From the NCBI RefSeq assembly GCF_002266285.1, contig NZ_NPMS01000001.1, positions 248,001 through 312,000 of the forward strand: 64,000 nt of DNA, read 5' to 3'. Origin of the DNA: Virgibacillus indicus (GTDB lineage Bacteria; Bacillota; Bacilli; Bacillales; Amphibacillaceae). A program made the translations under genes and the position numbers. Shown in pieces: positions 8,403 through 18,251 of the stretch. The notes under the pieces are model-generated. The model saw only the letters and a program-made list of their open reading frames with translations, searched no databases and had not been told where the DNA came from. How positions within the stretch are numbered: position 1 is the stretch's first letter; each line of letters opens with the position of its first letter.

Positions 8403-10733
8403 ATGACAAAAAATACAATCGAGCTTCCCCTCCTTCCTTTACGCGGATTACTTGTTTTTCCATCAATGGTACTGCATCTTGATGTAGGCAGAGATAAATC
8501 AATACAGGCTTTGGAGAAGGCAATGATGGGTGATCAAACTATATTTCTTGCTGCTCAAAAGAAAGTAAGCTTGAATGAGCCTGAGACTAAGGATATATAT
8601 AAAATAGGAACGATGGCAAAGGTAAAGCAGATGCTTAAGCTTCCAAATGGAACCATACGTGTTCTTGTAGAAGGAATTTACCGTGGTGAAATAATTCGGT
8701 TTGTTGAAGAGGATGAAGAGTTTCGTGTAGAAATTGAAAAGCTTGAAGATATTCATGGTGATACGAACGAAGAAGAGGCACTAATGAGATCTTTATTAGG
8801 ACAATTTGAGCAATACATAAAGGTTTCGCGCAAAATAAGTCCTGAAACGCTTGCAACTGTTTCAGATATAGATGAACCAGGAAGACTCGCAGATATTGTT
8901 ACATCCCATTTATCTTTGAAAATAAAAGATAAACAGGATTTGCTGGAGCTGCAAAATGTCAAAAAAAGATTGCAGCATCTGATTCGAATTATTTCGAATG
9001 AAAAAAAGGTGCTGGATTTGGAGAAAAAAATTGGACAGCGTGTTAAGACCTCCATGGAAAAAACACAGAAGGAATATTATTTACGGGAACAATTAAAAGC
9101 AATTCAAAAAGAGCTTGGTGAAAGGGACGGGAAAACTGGAGAAGTTGGCCAGCTTAAAGAAAAAATAGAAGAATCCGATATGCCTGAAAACATAATGGAA
9201 GTTGCATTTAAAGAATTGGACAGGTATGAAAAAGTACCTCAGAGCTCTGCGGAAAGTTCTGTAATCAGAAATTATATCGAGTGGCTTTTGGCATTGCCTT
9301 GGACGAAAAAAACACAAGATACCATCGAAATAGAAAAAGCTCAAAATATTCTTGATGCAGATCACTATGGCCTTGAAAAAGTGAAGGAACGAATATTGGA
9401 GTATTTGGCTGTACAGAAATTGACAGAATCGATAAAAGGGCCTATTCTCTGTCTTGTTGGACCTCCAGGGGTCGGGAAAACATCGCTTGCTAAGTCGATT
9501 GCAAGATCAATTGACAGGAATTTTGTCAGGATTTCACTTGGCGGTGTTCGCGATGAAGCTGAAATCAGGGGACATAGAAGAACGTATATTGGTGCAATGC
9601 CAGGCAGAATAATACAGGGAATGAAGAAAGCGAAAACAGTTAATCCTGTTTTCCTTATGGATGAAATTGATAAAATGTCCAATGATTTTCGCGGAGATCC
9701 TTCTTCTGCGATGCTAGAGGTACTTGACCCGGAACAGAACAGTAATTTCAGTGATCATTTTATTGAAGAAACCTATGATTTATCAAATGTTTTATTTATA
9801 GCCACCGCGAACTATGTGAATAATATTCCAGGTCCATTACTGGATCGGATGGAGCTAATTTCAATAGCGGGATACACTGAAGTTGAAAAATTGCACATTG
9901 CAAAAGAGCATCTCTTGTCAAAGCAATTAAAAGAAAATGGATTAAAGAAAAGCAATTTGCAAATTCGTGATGAAGCATTATTGAAACTTATTCGCAATTA
10001 TACACGTGAAGCGGGTGTAAGAAATCTTGAAAGACAGCTGGCTACATTATGCAGAAAAGCAGCCAAAATCATTATATCTGGTGATAAGAAACGAGTAATT
10101 GTCACAGAAAAAAACATTGAAGAATTGCTAGGCCGGCCTTTATTCCGTTATGGCCTGATGGAACAGCAGGATCAAGTTGGAACTGCAACAGGACTGGCTT
10201 ATACAGCTGCAGGCGGCGATATATTATCAATTGAGGTTTCCCATTATCCTGGAAAGGGGAAACTGACATTAACTGGAAAACTTGGAGAGGTAATGCAGGA
10301 ATCTGCTCAGGCTGCTTTCAGTTATATTCGATCTCGTGCAGATGAATTAAATATCGATCCTGATTTTCATGAAACATATGATATCCATATTCATGTACCT
10401 GAAGGAGCGACACCAAAGGATGGTCCTTCAGCAGGAATAACAATGGCAACTGCCCTTGTTTCTGCTTTAACAGGACGAGCTGTTAAGAAAGAAGTTGGCA
10501 TGACCGGTGAGATCACATTGCGTGGCCGGGTCTTGCCTATTGGAGGCCTGAAGGAAAAATCATTAAGTGCTCACCGTGCTGGGATTACAACCATTATTAT
10601 TCCTGAGGAGAATGAAAAGGATATTGATGATATTCCGGAGAGTGTCCGTAATGATTTGAACTTTATTAAAGTTAATCATTTGGATCAGGTATTAAAGCAT
10701 GCACTTGTGGAGGAAAGAAATGAAAGTAAATAA
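8403..10733 (+). CDS. lonA: Lon protease (LonA), ATP-dependent
   Basis: Cytoplasmic AAA+ serine protease that degrades damaged and regulatory proteins. The ATG at 8403 ([15 protein letters not shown]) follows GGAGGT and gives 776 residues, against 774 in B. subtilis. The N-terminal substrate-binding LAN domain is at about 8-205. The coiled linker and AAA+ module carry Walker [10 protein letters not shown] near residue 355 and Walker [10 protein letters not shown] near 418. The proteolytic domain has the catalytic Ser in PKDGPSAG near residue 678 and the dyad Lys in [12 protein letters not shown] near 721. Its last 14 bases overlap ysxC. The second Lon paralogue (LonB) seen beside it in B. subtilis is absent. 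Confidence 0.97.
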   Translation: MTKNTIELPLLPLRGLLVFPSMVLHLDVGRDKSIQALEKAMMGDQTIFLAAQKKVSLNEPETKDIYKIGTMAKVKQMLKLPNGTIRVLVEGIYRGEIIRFVEEDEEFRVEIEKLEDIHGDTNEEEALMRSLLGQFEQYIKVSRKISPETLATVSDIDEPGRLADIVTSHLSLKIKDKQDLLELQNVKKRLQHLIRIISNEKKVLDLEKKIGQRVKTSMEKTQKEYYLREQLKAIQKELGERDGKTGEVGQLKEKIEESDMPENIMEVAFKELDRYEKVPQSSAESSVIRNYIEWLLALPWTKKTQDTIEIEKAQNILDADHYGLEKVKERILEYLAVQKLTESIKGPILCLVGPPGVGKTSLAKSIARSIDRNFVRISLGGVRDEAEIRGHRRTYIGAMPGRIIQGMKKAKTVNPVFLMDEIDKMSNDFRGDPSSAMLEVLDPEQNSNFSDHFIEETYDLSNVLFIATANYVNNIPGPLLDRMELISIAGYTEVEKLHIAKEHLLSKQLKENGLKKSNLQIRDEALLKLIRNYTREAGVRNLERQLATLCRKAAKIIISGDKKRVIVTEKNIEELLGRPLFRYGLMEQQDQVGTATGLAYTAAGGDILSIEVSHYPGKGKLTLTGKLGEVMQESAQAAFSYIRSRADELNIDPDFHETYDIHIHVPEGATPKDGPSAGITMATALVSALTGRAVKKEVGMTGEITLRGRVLPIGGLKEKSLSAHRAGITTIIIPEENEKDIDDIPESVRNDLNFIKVNHLDQVLKHALVEERNESK

Positions 10734-11301
10734 CGCAGAAATTGTTATAAGTGCAGTCAGCCAAAAACAATACCCCGGGGACAGGCTTCCAGAGATAGCT
10801 TTGGCTGGCCGCTCCAATGTGGGGAAGTCATCGTTTATAAATAAGTTAATCAACCGTAAAAACTTAGCCAGAACATCTTCCAAGCCAGGTAAAACGCAGA
10901 CATTAAACTTTTATAAAATAAATGAAGCTTTTTATTTTGTGGATGTACCTGGTTACGGCTATGCAAAAGTATCCAAAAAGGAACGTGAAAAATGGGGAGG
11001 CATGATGGAAGAGTACTTCCAGACAAGAGAAACGCTTAAAGCTGTAGTATTAATTACAGATGTCCGTCATGAACCTACCAGGGATGATATTCAAATGTAT
11101 GATTTTTTGAAGCATTTTGATCTGCCCGTTATTATAGTAGCTACAAAGCTTGATAAAGTGCCTAAAAATAAAAGGGCACAGCATCTAAAGCGTACAAAAA
11201 ACACATTTGAACTGGGGCCGGAAGATTACCTTCTTCCTTTTTCATCAGAAACAGGAGAAGGCAAGGAAGAAGCCTGGGGTCTTTTAAAACAATTTTTATA
11301 A
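10720..11301 (+). CDS. ysxC: YsxC/EngB ribosome-biogenesis GTPase
   Basis: Essential small GTPase (193 residues) that helps assemble the 50S subunit. The start is the ATG at 10720 ([13 protein letters not shown]), with GGAGG inside the lonA 3' end; upstream in-frame codons lack a ribosome-binding site. G1 is [10 protein letters not shown] near residue 30, the G2/switch region [11 protein letters not shown] follows, G3 is DVPGYG near 75 and G4 is TKLDK near 145. It is translationally coupled to lonA by a 14-base overlap, an arrangement conserved in Bacillus. Confidence 0.96.
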   Translation: MKVNNAEIVISAVSQKQYPGDRLPEIALAGRSNVGKSSFINKLINRKNLARTSSKPGKTQTLNFYKINEAFYFVDVPGYGYAKVSKKEREKWGGMMEEYFQTRETLKAVVLITDVRHEPTRDDIQMYDFLKHFDLPVIIVATKLDKVPKNKRAQHLKRTKNTFELGPEDYLLPFSSETGEGKEEAWGLLKQFL

Positions 11302-11306
11302 TAAGT

Positions 11307-11346
11307 AAAAGCTTTCTGTCCTATAGGACAGAAAGCTTTTTTCTTT
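11307..11346 (+). terminator. Terminator after ysxC
   Basis: Perfect 15-bp stem AAAAGCTTTCTGTCC with TATA loop, followed by TTTTTTCTTT. Strong. Confidence 0.92.
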
Positions 11347-11405
11347 GCATAGGAAATTATAAAATTTTTGACCTGTGGATAAATAAACAACCAAATCAGC
11401 CACGT

Positions 11406-11614
11406 CCGGCTCCAGCGCCCAGCGACTAGCGAACTTCCTTCACCTCCGTACGATAAAGAAGACTTGCCGATTGGTGGAACCAGAGGCTTAGTCGCACTTA
11501 TACCCTTGTGGTGAAAGTCAACATCGGCTCCCTACGGTCACCGTGTTTCCTTTATCTCCTACGGCTCAGTCCAGTCCGTACGTCGCTAAACGGGCGCTTG
11601 CGCCTTTGTTCCTA
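11406..11614. repeat. GC-rich dispersed repeat with inverted arms
   Basis: About 210 bp, far richer in G+C than the surroundings and non-coding. The left arm (CCAGCGCCCAGCGAC, then CTCCGTACGATAAAGAAGAC) is an imperfect reverse complement of the right arm (GTTTCCTTTATCTCCTACGG, then GTCGCTAAACGGGCGCTTG). The whole could fold into one long stem. From memory, the tail resembles a repeat found between genes in many Bacillus/Oceanobacillus genomes. It fills most of the 11347-11630 gap. From there to 11895 there is only AT-rich sequence and a doubtful tiny reading frame. Confidence 0.65.
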
Positions 11615-11895
11615 ACAGCTGAAAGGTTTTCTTGTATTTGGAAAATTTCAAGGATTCAGGAGTATATTTTAGAAATTTGGGGTATATGTAAGTTAATTAG
11701 AGTTATTGTCTTATAGCTTGTTCAAATGTACATATTGATGGTCAAACACATAAATTTACAATTGGATAACATCCCCTATCATTGATATAATTTTTTGTAT
11801 CAGTTTGATTTCAGTGGGGGTTAAAGTTATTAAGAAAGAAAAAACTGAAGCAAAAGAAGAAGACGTAACTTCAAAATGGAAAGGATGATTACCGG

Positions 11896-12717
11896 ATGAA
11901 AAAACTGAATTTTTTTTTATTTGTCGCTTTATTATCATTGTTATTAGCAGCCTGCGGTTCCGGCGAGGAGGCAGAGGGAGATTCAAATTCATCAGATAAT
12001 GGAGATTCTGAAAATGGCTATAATCTTATAGAAGAAGGTAAACTTACTTTTGCAGCATCTGGTGAGTTTAAGCCATTCAGCTATATGGAAGGCAGTGAAA
12101 TGGTAGGTTTTGATATTGCTGTTGCTGAAGCGATTGCTGAAAAATTAGGATTGGAACCTGCACAGCAAAAAGCAAAATTCTCTGGTATCGTAACAGGGGT
12201 AAATCAGGGGAGATATGATATTGCTGTAGCAAGTCACACAATTACAGAAGAACGACTGGAAAAAGTAGACTTTTCTGAAGCATATTATTATTCCGGACCG
12301 GTTATTTATACAAGACCAGACAGTGATATTCATTCAGCAGAGGACTTAAAAGGGAAGGAAGTTTCCGTTGCCAGAGGTACTACATATGTAGAAATGGCCA
12401 ATGACTATACGGATAACATCCCACAGGTTGACAGTGATGTTGTTGCACTTCAATCATTAGCTAAAGGACACCATGACGCTGTACTTACAGATGATATTAC
12501 AGGGTTGACTGCTATTGAAAATGGTTTGGAAATTGAAAATCGTGGACAATTAGGTGTCAGTGAACAGGCTGTCGCTGTACAAAAAGGTAATGATGAATTA
12601 CTGGATGCCATTAACGAAGCTCTTAAAGAAATGAAAGAGAGCGGAGAATTGGCGGAACTGTCCAAAGAATGGATTGGTGTTGACATTACACAGGAGCCTG
12701 AAAATATAACAGAATAA
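11896..12717 (+). CDS. Polar amino-acid ABC transporter, substrate-binding lipoprotein
   Basis: Extracellular lipid-anchored receptor of a polar amino-acid importer (273 residues, SBP family 3). The signal is MKKLNFFLFVALLSLLLAACG with lipobox LAAC; a short acidic Gly/Ser/Asp linker follows. The binding domain begins near GKLTFAASGEFKPFSY and contains the family signature GFDIAVAEAIAEKLG near residue 75. A glutamine, arginine or cystine ligand is possible; the specificity cannot be read from the sequence. Permease and ATPase genes follow. The three genes sit between ysxC and ysxD, which are neighbours in B. subtilis, and just after a dispersed repeat. Confidence 0.88.
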   Translation: MKKLNFFLFVALLSLLLAACGSGEEAEGDSNSSDNGDSENGYNLIEEGKLTFAASGEFKPFSYMEGSEMVGFDIAVAEAIAEKLGLEPAQQKAKFSGIVTGVNQGRYDIAVASHTITEERLEKVDFSEAYYYSGPVIYTRPDSDIHSAEDLKGKEVSVARGTTYVEMANDYTDNIPQVDSDVVALQSLAKGHHDAVLTDDITGLTAIENGLEIENRGQLGVSEQAVAVQKGNDELLDAINEALKEMKESGELAELSKEWIGVDITQEPENITE

Positions 12718-12729
12718 TCATAGTCTGAA

Positions 12730-12750
12730 TGTGCGCATATTCTGCGCACA
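12730..12750 (+). other. Intercistronic hairpin between binding protein and permease
   Basis: Perfect 8-bp palindromic arms TGTGCGCA/TGCGCACA around TATTC, with no proper T run. Such hairpins often protect the upstream mRNA, so that the binding protein is made in excess over the permease. Confidence 0.6.
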
Positions 12751-12777
12751 TTTCTACCTTACAAGGAGTTGAAATAA

Positions 12778-13440
12778 TTGTCTTCGATTTTACACTTTTT
12801 TGATGTATTTATCAGTAGTTACGATGTGTTTCTAGATGGGCTGTGGATCACATTTAAATTATCTGTAGCATCGCTGCTGATTGCTTTTATCATTGGTTTA
12901 TTTTTTGCGATATTAAAGATTTCCAACATAAAAATTTTGGAGTGGATTGCCGACGCTTATATATGGATTGTGCGGGGCACACCGCTTATCGTGCAAATTT
13001 TCATTCTTTTTTATGGATTGACAGATATTTTGCTGATTCCAATGTTCTGGGCAGGGGTTGCCGGACTTGCCTTCCACAGCGGTGCATATATTGCCGAGAT
13101 TATTCGTGGTGCAATACAATCCATAGACAAAGGTCAGCGTGAGGCAGGCAGGTCCCTTGGTATGGGCACAGGTTTGACAATGAGAAGGATTATTTTGCCC
13201 CAGGCATTCAGAAGAGCAGTGCCATCTCTTGGCAATCAATTTATTATCGGTATTAAAGATTCCTCACTTGTTTCATTTATAGGAATGCAGGATTTATTTG
13301 GAGTGGCAAGCACGATGGGTGCGAATAGTTTTGATTATCTGCCATACTACGTTACGGTTGCAATTTATTATTTATTCATTGTCTTAATTCTTACAGTTGC
13401 AGTAAATAAAATCGAGAAAAAGTTAGCGGAAAGTGATTAA
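12778..13440 (+). CDS. Polar amino-acid ABC transporter, permease
   Basis: Membrane subunit (220 residues) of the importer. The start is a TTG at 12778, with AAGGAG 9 bases upstream; no ATG is available near this position. About five membrane helices are visible, and the HisM/GlnP-type EAA loop EAGRSLGMGTGLTMRRIILPQ lies near residues 120-140, the contact site for the ATPase. It ends 18 bases before the ATPase start. Probably homodimeric, as only one permease gene is present. Confidence 0.88.
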   Translation: MSSILHFFDVFISSYDVFLDGLWITFKLSVASLLIAFIIGLFFAILKISNIKILEWIADAYIWIVRGTPLIVQIFILFYGLTDILLIPMFWAGVAGLAFHSGAYIAEIIRGAIQSIDKGQREAGRSLGMGTGLTMRRIILPQAFRRAVPSLGNQFIIGIKDSSLVSFIGMQDLFGVASTMGANSFDYLPYYVTVAIYYLFIVLILTVAVNKIEKKLAESD

Positions 13441-13458
13441 TATCCGGGAGTGGTAACG

Positions 13459-14199
13459 ATGCATGAAAAACAGGAAATGATCAGAGTTGAAAAATTAAAT
13501 AAATCTTTTGGTGATTTACACGTCTTAAAAGATATCGATATGACTGTCAACGAAAGCGATGTAGTTGTGTTGGTTGGTGCAAGTGGATCAGGAAAAAGTA
13601 CATTATTGCGCTGCTTGAATTTCCTGGAAATAAAAAACAGCGGAAAAATCATTATAGAAGGTGAAGAAATAGAAAGTGACACACATAATTTAAATGAAGT
13701 CCGCCAGCGTGTGGGAATGGTGTTTCAGCATTTTAACCTATTTCCCCATAAAACAGTACTCGGCAATGTAATAGAAGCGCCAACACAGGTCAAAGGAATT
13801 AGAAAAGAAGATGCAATCAAAGCTGGGAAAACACTGCTTGACAAAGTAGGGTTGGGAGATAAATACGATGTATACCCATCGACATTATCAGGCGGACAAA
13901 AACAACGGGTTGCGATAGCCCGTGCGCTTGCAATGAAACCGGATGTAATGTTGTTTGACGAGCCGACATCTGCTCTTGACCCAGAATTGGTTGGAGAGGT
14001 TTTAGCAACGATGAAGGAGCTTGCTGAAGAAGGAATGACAATGGTTGTCGTAACACATGAGATGGGCTTTGCACGTGAGGTAGGAGACTGGGTGATTTAT
14101 ATGCACGATGGAAAGATCGTTGAGTTCGGGCATCCAAACGATGTTTTTGATAATCCGAAAGAAAAACGGACACAGGAATTCTTGGGTTCTATCCTTTAA
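13459..14199 (+). CDS. Polar amino-acid ABC transporter, ATPase
   Basis: GlnQ/HisP-type ATP-binding subunit, 246 residues from the ATG at 13459 (GGGAG 8 bases ahead; a GTG at 13450 is less well placed). Walker [10 protein letters not shown] is near residue 38, the Q-loop in [13 protein letters not shown] near 90, signature [15 protein letters not shown] near 140, Walker [13 protein letters not shown] near 163 and the switch His in VVTHEMGFA near 197. Last gene of the transporter operon; a strong bidirectional terminator overlaps its stop. Confidence 0.92.
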   Translation: MHEKQEMIRVEKLNKSFGDLHVLKDIDMTVNESDVVVLVGASGSGKSTLLRCLNFLEIKNSGKIIIEGEEIESDTHNLNEVRQRVGMVFQHFNLFPHKTVLGNVIEAPTQVKGIRKEDAIKAGKTLLDKVGLGDKYDVYPSTLSGGQKQRVAIARALAMKPDVMLFDEPTSALDPELVGEVLATMKELAEEGMTMVVVTHEMGFAREVGDWVIYMHDGKIVEFGHPNDVFDNPKEKRTQEFLGSIL

Positions 14200-14246
14200 A
14201 AAAGAAATAATCCATCCGGTAACACGGGTGGATTATTTCTTTTTTC
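14198..14246. terminator. Bidirectional terminator between ABC ATPase and ysxD
   Basis: Long stem AAAAAAGAAATAATCCATCC / GGTGGATTATTTCTTTTTT with an 8-10 base loop. It has T runs on both strands and serves both convergent genes. It overlaps the last codons of ysxD. Confidence 0.9.
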
Positions 14247-14715
14247 GTAAAAGGTACAAGCCAAAGATAATTAATGCAATTGGCCAAAAGCGTTCAATTA
14301 GCCCAAACACATCATAAATCCAGTCAAGCCATACAGGCAGTTCGATGGAGAAAATGAATACAATGGAAGTTATAATAAGACCAATTCCTGGAAGCAGCCC
14401 TTTTTTCGTCTGTAAATAACGTACAATAAATGCAATCCCTGCAATCAGAAGATAAACTGCCCAATGGTCAATCCAGAAGGAATAATGTTCCAGTCCGTGA
14501 AAATGTATCCCCAGTGCCAGAATGATTGTCCCGCCAAATAAGTTTTGGTAGTTTTTAGCTGTGTAGCTGTGGATTAGCAATGCAAGACCAATAATAATCA
14601 ATAATGTCGGCCAGGAATAAAAATCGGTAAAAATAGGCAGTTTCAGCTGTCTCAGCAGAAAAAATGCCCCAATCCCAATTAATACGTATGCTGCCAGTGC
14701 ATTTTGCTTTTTCAT
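14233..14715 (-). CDS. ysxD: YsxD-like membrane protein
   Basis: Hydrophobic protein of 160 residues with about six membrane helices grouped in pairs, ending RKKK. The pairs of short helices (IGIGAFFLLRQLKLP; TLLIIIGLALLIHSY) are typical of the LiaI/LiaF-like transmembrane region. AGGTG lies 8 bases before the ATG on the minus strand. The position before hemA is that of ysxD in B. subtilis, so the symbol rests on synteny plus topology. Function is unknown; related domains occur in cell-envelope stress proteins. Confidence 0.65.
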   Translation of the reverse strand: MKKQNALAAYVLIGIGAFFLLRQLKLPIFTDFYSWPTLLIIIGLALLIHSYTAKNYQNLFGGTIILALGIHFHGLEHYSFWIDHWAVYLLIAGIAFIVRYLQTKKGLLPGIGLIITSIVFIFSIELPVWLDWIYDVFGLIERFWPIALIIFGLYLLRKKK

Positions 14716-14883
14716 ATTTGTATCACCTGTTCTATAAGTTAATTTCTTGCTAATTGATTTCTGATATGATAAAGTACATTCGGACTAAAAGGATGTTTCA
14801 TACACTATAACTATATACGTTTTATCCTATCATATTGTTTCATAAACTGTTCAAACTTTCACTGAATAAGTATAGGGTTTACA

Positions 14884-14892
14884 TGTTATAAT
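14884..14892 (+). promoter_or_regulatory. Candidate extended -10 of the hem operon
   Basis: TGTTATAAT, an extended -10 with perfect TATAAT, 60 bases before the hemA start. No good -35 lies 16-18 bases upstream. No PerR-type palindrome was recognised. The rest of the 14716-14951 interval holds nothing else that could be assigned. Confidence 0.5.
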
Positions 14893-14951
14893 GAGAAGGG
14901 TATTTACTTTTAAGAGGAAGTTCAACGGATTTATTTTTGGGGGTAGATCAT

Positions 14952-16325
14952 TTGCATATACTTAAAGTTGGATTTAACTACAAAACAGCCCCTGTAGAAA
15001 TAAGGGAAAAGCTTACATTTTCTGAAGAATCTCTTCATGAAGCTATGACCGAATTAAAAAACAGAAAGAGCATTCTGGAAAATGTTATTGTTTCTACATG
15101 CAATCGTACCGAAATTTACGCAGTGGTTGATCAAATTCATACAGGCCGTTATTATATAAAGCAATTTTTATCTGAATGGTTTGGAATTGATAAGGAGGAT
15201 TTCTCTTCTTATCTTAGAATTACAGAGAATGACGGAGCGCTTGAGCATCTGTTCAGGGTTTCTACAGGACTCGATTCCATGATTCTTGGGGAAACACAAA
15301 TACTGGGACAGGTAAGACAGGCATTTTTAACTTCACAGGAAATGAAAACAACTGGTACTGTTTTTAATGAGCTTTTTAAACAGGCAATTACTTTGGGTAA
15401 ACGATCACAAAATGATACAGCAATCGGAGAGAACGCGGTTTCAGTAAGCTATGCTGCTGTTGAATTGGCTAAAAAAATATTCGGCGATTTGCAGCAGAAG
15501 CATGTTGTAATTCTTGGTGCTGGTAAAATGGGTGAATTGGCAGCTAAAAACCTTCAGGGCTCAGGTGCTGATAAAATTACAGTACTTAATCGCACATATG
15601 AAAAAGCATTAGCCTTAGCTGAAAAGTTCGATGCAAAAGCAGATAGTATAGAGAATTTGACAACTGTAATTGATGATGCTGATATTTTAATTAGTTCTAC
15701 AGGATCAGATGAAGCAGTGCTGACTAAAGAAATGCTGGCACCAATTCAAAAGAAACGAAAAGGCAGGGCGTTATTCCTCGTAGATATCGCGGTGCCAAGG
15801 GATCTGGATCCCAAAATAAGTGAATTAGATAATGTATTTCTTTATGATATTGATGATTTGCAGCATATCGTTGATGAAAATTTAGAAGCAAGAAAAGCAG
15901 CTGCAGAACAAATCGAGATAATGATTGAGGCGGAAATTGTTTCTTTCAAGGAATGGCTGAGAACATTAGGAGTAGTTCCAGTAATATCAGCATTGAGACA
16001 AAAAGCTCTTTCTATACAAGGTGAAACCATGAAAAGTATAGAAAGGAAAATGCCGGATTTAACAGCAAGAGAGAAAAAGGTACTCAGTAAGCATACAAAA
16101 AGTATTATTAATCAACTGCTGAAAGAGCCGGTTACACAGGCAAAAGAACTTGCAGCAAAGGATAATGCGGAAGAATCACTTAGTTTATTTATAGACATCT
16201 TTGGAATAGAAGAAGAAGTAAGAGCCGAATTTGAAAAGCAGGAACAAAAAAACGGCACATTTACAAAAATTAAAAAAAATGAAAAAGTATCCATTCCACT
16301 CACTGAAAAAATAAAAACTATATAG
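14952..16325 (+). CDS. hemA: Glutamyl-tRNA reductase
   Basis: First committed enzyme of C5 tetrapyrrole synthesis; it reduces glutamyl-tRNA(Glu) to glutamate-1-semialdehyde with NADPH. The TTG at 14952 is preferred to an in-frame TTG 15 bases earlier, because GGGGGT sits 7 bases ahead and the protein then starts (M)[10 protein letters not shown] like B. subtilis HemA (457 residues). Catalytic Cys50 is in [10 protein letters not shown], and the NADPH-binding [15 protein letters not shown] is near residue 185. The C-terminal dimerisation helices follow. In this family activity is usually controlled by haem-dependent proteolysis. It heads hemAXCDBL. Confidence 0.96.
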   Translation: MHILKVGFNYKTAPVEIREKLTFSEESLHEAMTELKNRKSILENVIVSTCNRTEIYAVVDQIHTGRYYIKQFLSEWFGIDKEDFSSYLRITENDGALEHLFRVSTGLDSMILGETQILGQVRQAFLTSQEMKTTGTVFNELFKQAITLGKRSQNDTAIGENAVSVSYAAVELAKKIFGDLQQKHVVILGAGKMGELAAKNLQGSGADKITVLNRTYEKALALAEKFDAKADSIENLTTVIDDADILISSTGSDEAVLTKEMLAPIQKKRKGRALFLVDIAVPRDLDPKISELDNVFLYDIDDLQHIVDENLEARKAAAEQIEIMIEAEIVSFKEWLRTLGVVPVISALRQKALSIQGETMKSIERKMPDLTAREKKVLSKHTKSIINQLLKEPVTQAKELAAKDNAEESLSLFIDIFGIEEEVRAEFEKQEQKNGTFTKIKKNEKVSIPLTEKIKTI

Positions 16326-16367
16326 GGGCAATTCTGAAAGCATGGGCAAGAGACCGAAAAGGGGTAA

Positions 16368-16431
16368 AATTTCCTGGAACGTCAATTGCTTATGCTGACA
16401 GTTTCCAGCAGCTGTGGCTGAACAGGAAATT
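16368..16431 (+). other. Inverted repeat in the hemA-hemX gap
   Basis: AATTTCCTG (16368) and CAGGAAATT (16423) are perfect 9-base complements enclosing 46 bases, which themselves contain the smaller CTGGAA/TTTCCAG pair. No T run follows. It may be an RNA-processing or stability element within the hem transcript. Confidence 0.4.
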
Positions 16432-16491
16432 ACATGTGCTGGATTTTCGTTTTTGCACCAGATCTTTTTTGAGTCAGAAAGGATTTCAAAT

Positions 16492-17310
16492 ATGTTTGAG
16501 TTGAAATGGCTGTATGAAATCATTCTTGTTGTTTTTGGATTAAGCTTAATCGGGTACTTTATTGATTTTATTCAGCATAACCGGAAAGCGAGAATTACAG
16601 CATTCTGGTTACTTAGTATGGTTTGGATTATTCAAACCGTTTTTTTATTATATGAAGTATTTATTGAAAACAACTTTCCCGTATTAACGCTGAATGATAG
16701 TTTGTTTTTTTATGCTTGGATCCTGGTCACTTTTTCACTAATTATTAACAAGCTTTTTCCTGTTCATTTTATCGTATTCTTTACAAATCTTTTTAGCTTT
16801 TTTATTCTTCTTTTGTATTTATTGATTGATGCACAGGAAAATATGAACAATAGTGGGGTTGAGCTCGTAAACGAAATACTGGTCACACATATTACCCTTG
16901 CGATTGTATCCTATGGTTTCTTTACCATATCCTTTTTACTTTCGCTGATGTATATTTTGCAATACAGGCTGCTGAAGAATAAAAAAGGGCTGAAATGGAT
17001 GTGGCGAATTGGAGACTTAAAGGGACTTGATAATTACTCTTATATAGCTGTTACAATTGGAGTTCCGTTATTGTTAATTGGTATTATATTAGGTGTGGTC
17101 TGGGCATATGTTGCTGATGCAGAATTTTATTGGTTTGATTTGAAAACTATAGGATCATTGCTTGTATTTGCCGTTTATTCAGTATATTTATTCCTCCGTT
17201 TAGTCAGAGGATATCAGGGGAAATCCATTTCAATGTATAATACGGCAGCATTTCTAATTTTACTGATAAATTTCTTTTTATTTAGTTCGTTATCAAATTT
17301 TCATTTTTAG
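16492..17310 (+). CDS. hemX: HemX, membrane protein modulating glutamyl-tRNA reductase
   Basis: Integral membrane protein of the CcsA/cytochrome c assembly superfamily. The ATG at 16492 (MFELKWLYEIIL), with AAAGGA upstream, gives 272 residues, close to B. subtilis HemX; a longer reading frame lacks a ribosome-binding site. About eight membrane helices are visible, and the motif FIDFIQHNRKA near residue 22 is typical. HemX in B. subtilis lowers the level of HemA. It is followed 11 bases later by hemC, in the same operon. Confidence 0.92.
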   Translation: MFELKWLYEIILVVFGLSLIGYFIDFIQHNRKARITAFWLLSMVWIIQTVFLLYEVFIENNFPVLTLNDSLFFYAWILVTFSLIINKLFPVHFIVFFTNLFSFFILLLYLLIDAQENMNNSGVELVNEILVTHITLAIVSYGFFTISFLLSLMYILQYRLLKNKKGLKWMWRIGDLKGLDNYSYIAVTIGVPLLLIGIILGVVWAYVADAEFYWFDLKTIGSLLVFAVYSVYLFLRLVRGYQGKSISMYNTAAFLILLINFFLFSSLSNFHF

Positions 17311-17321
17311 GAGGCTTTTAA

Positions 17322-18251
17322 ATGCGTAAGATTATCGTCGGTTCCAGAAAAAGTAATTTAGCTTTAACACAAACCGAATGGGTTATTGATCAGTTGAAAA
17401 AAGCAGGAGTGCAAAACGAGTTTGAAATAAAGAAAATTGTTACCAAAGGTGACCGGATACTTGATGTCACTTTATCAAAAGTAGGCGGAAAAGGACTTTT
17501 TGTAAAAGAAATTGAACAAGCTATGTATGATAAAGAAATAGATTTCGCGGTACATAGCATGAAGGATATGCCGTCTGTCATGCCAGACGGTTTGAAAATA
17601 TCTTCCATACCTGTCAGAGAAGATCACCGTGATGCATTTATTTCAAAAAATAATGCAGCCTTAAAGGATTTACCTGAGGGAGCTATTGTTGGTACAAGCA
17701 GTTTAAGAAGGTCAGCTCAGATTTTGGCAGAACGGCCTGATGTGTCGATTAAGTGGATTCGCGGTAATATTGAAACACGCTTAAGAAAGTTACAGGAAGA
17801 AGATTATGATGCAATAATCTTAGCAGTTTCCGGTTTAAAACGAGTAGGATTAAGTGAGGACCTTATTACCGATTACCTGGAACCGGAAATTTGTGTCCCT
17901 GCGGTAGGACAGGGCGCACTTGCCATAGAATCAAGGGAAGATGATAATGAAATCAGTGAATTACTGGCAAAAATAAATGATGAATATACAACAAGGACAG
18001 TAACTGCAGAACGAACTTTCCTTCATTTGCTTGAAGGCGGATGTCAAGTGCCTATTGGCGGCCATGCATACCTGGAAAATGATGAAATTGTGTTAACTGC
18101 ATTAGTTGGTACTCCTGACGGCAAGACTATTTTAAAAGAAATTGTCAGAGGCACTGATCCAAAAGCAGTTGGAGAAGAAGCTGCAGATAAGCTGATTAAA
18201 CAGGGTGCCAAAGAAATCGTAGAACAGGTTAAAGAGGAGCTTGACCAGTAA
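17322..18251 (+). CDS. hemC: Porphobilinogen deaminase (hydroxymethylbilane synthase)
   Basis: Polymerises four porphobilinogens to hydroxymethylbilane, 309 residues. The N-terminus [18 protein letters not shown] is the family opening. The Arg-rich substrate site [11 protein letters not shown] is near residue 128, and Cys241 in [11 protein letters not shown] carries the dipyrromethane cofactor. AGGAGG precedes the ATG. The stop overlaps the hemD start (TAATG), so hemC and hemD are translationally coupled. Confidence 0.97.
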   Translation: MRKIIVGSRKSNLALTQTEWVIDQLKKAGVQNEFEIKKIVTKGDRILDVTLSKVGGKGLFVKEIEQAMYDKEIDFAVHSMKDMPSVMPDGLKISSIPVREDHRDAFISKNNAALKDLPEGAIVGTSSLRRSAQILAERPDVSIKWIRGNIETRLRKLQEEDYDAIILAVSGLKRVGLSEDLITDYLEPEICVPAVGQGALAIESREDDNEISELLAKINDEYTTRTVTAERTFLHLLEGGCQVPIGGHAYLENDEIVLTALVGTPDGKTILKEIVRGTDPKAVGEEAADKLIKQGAKEIVEQVKEELDQ

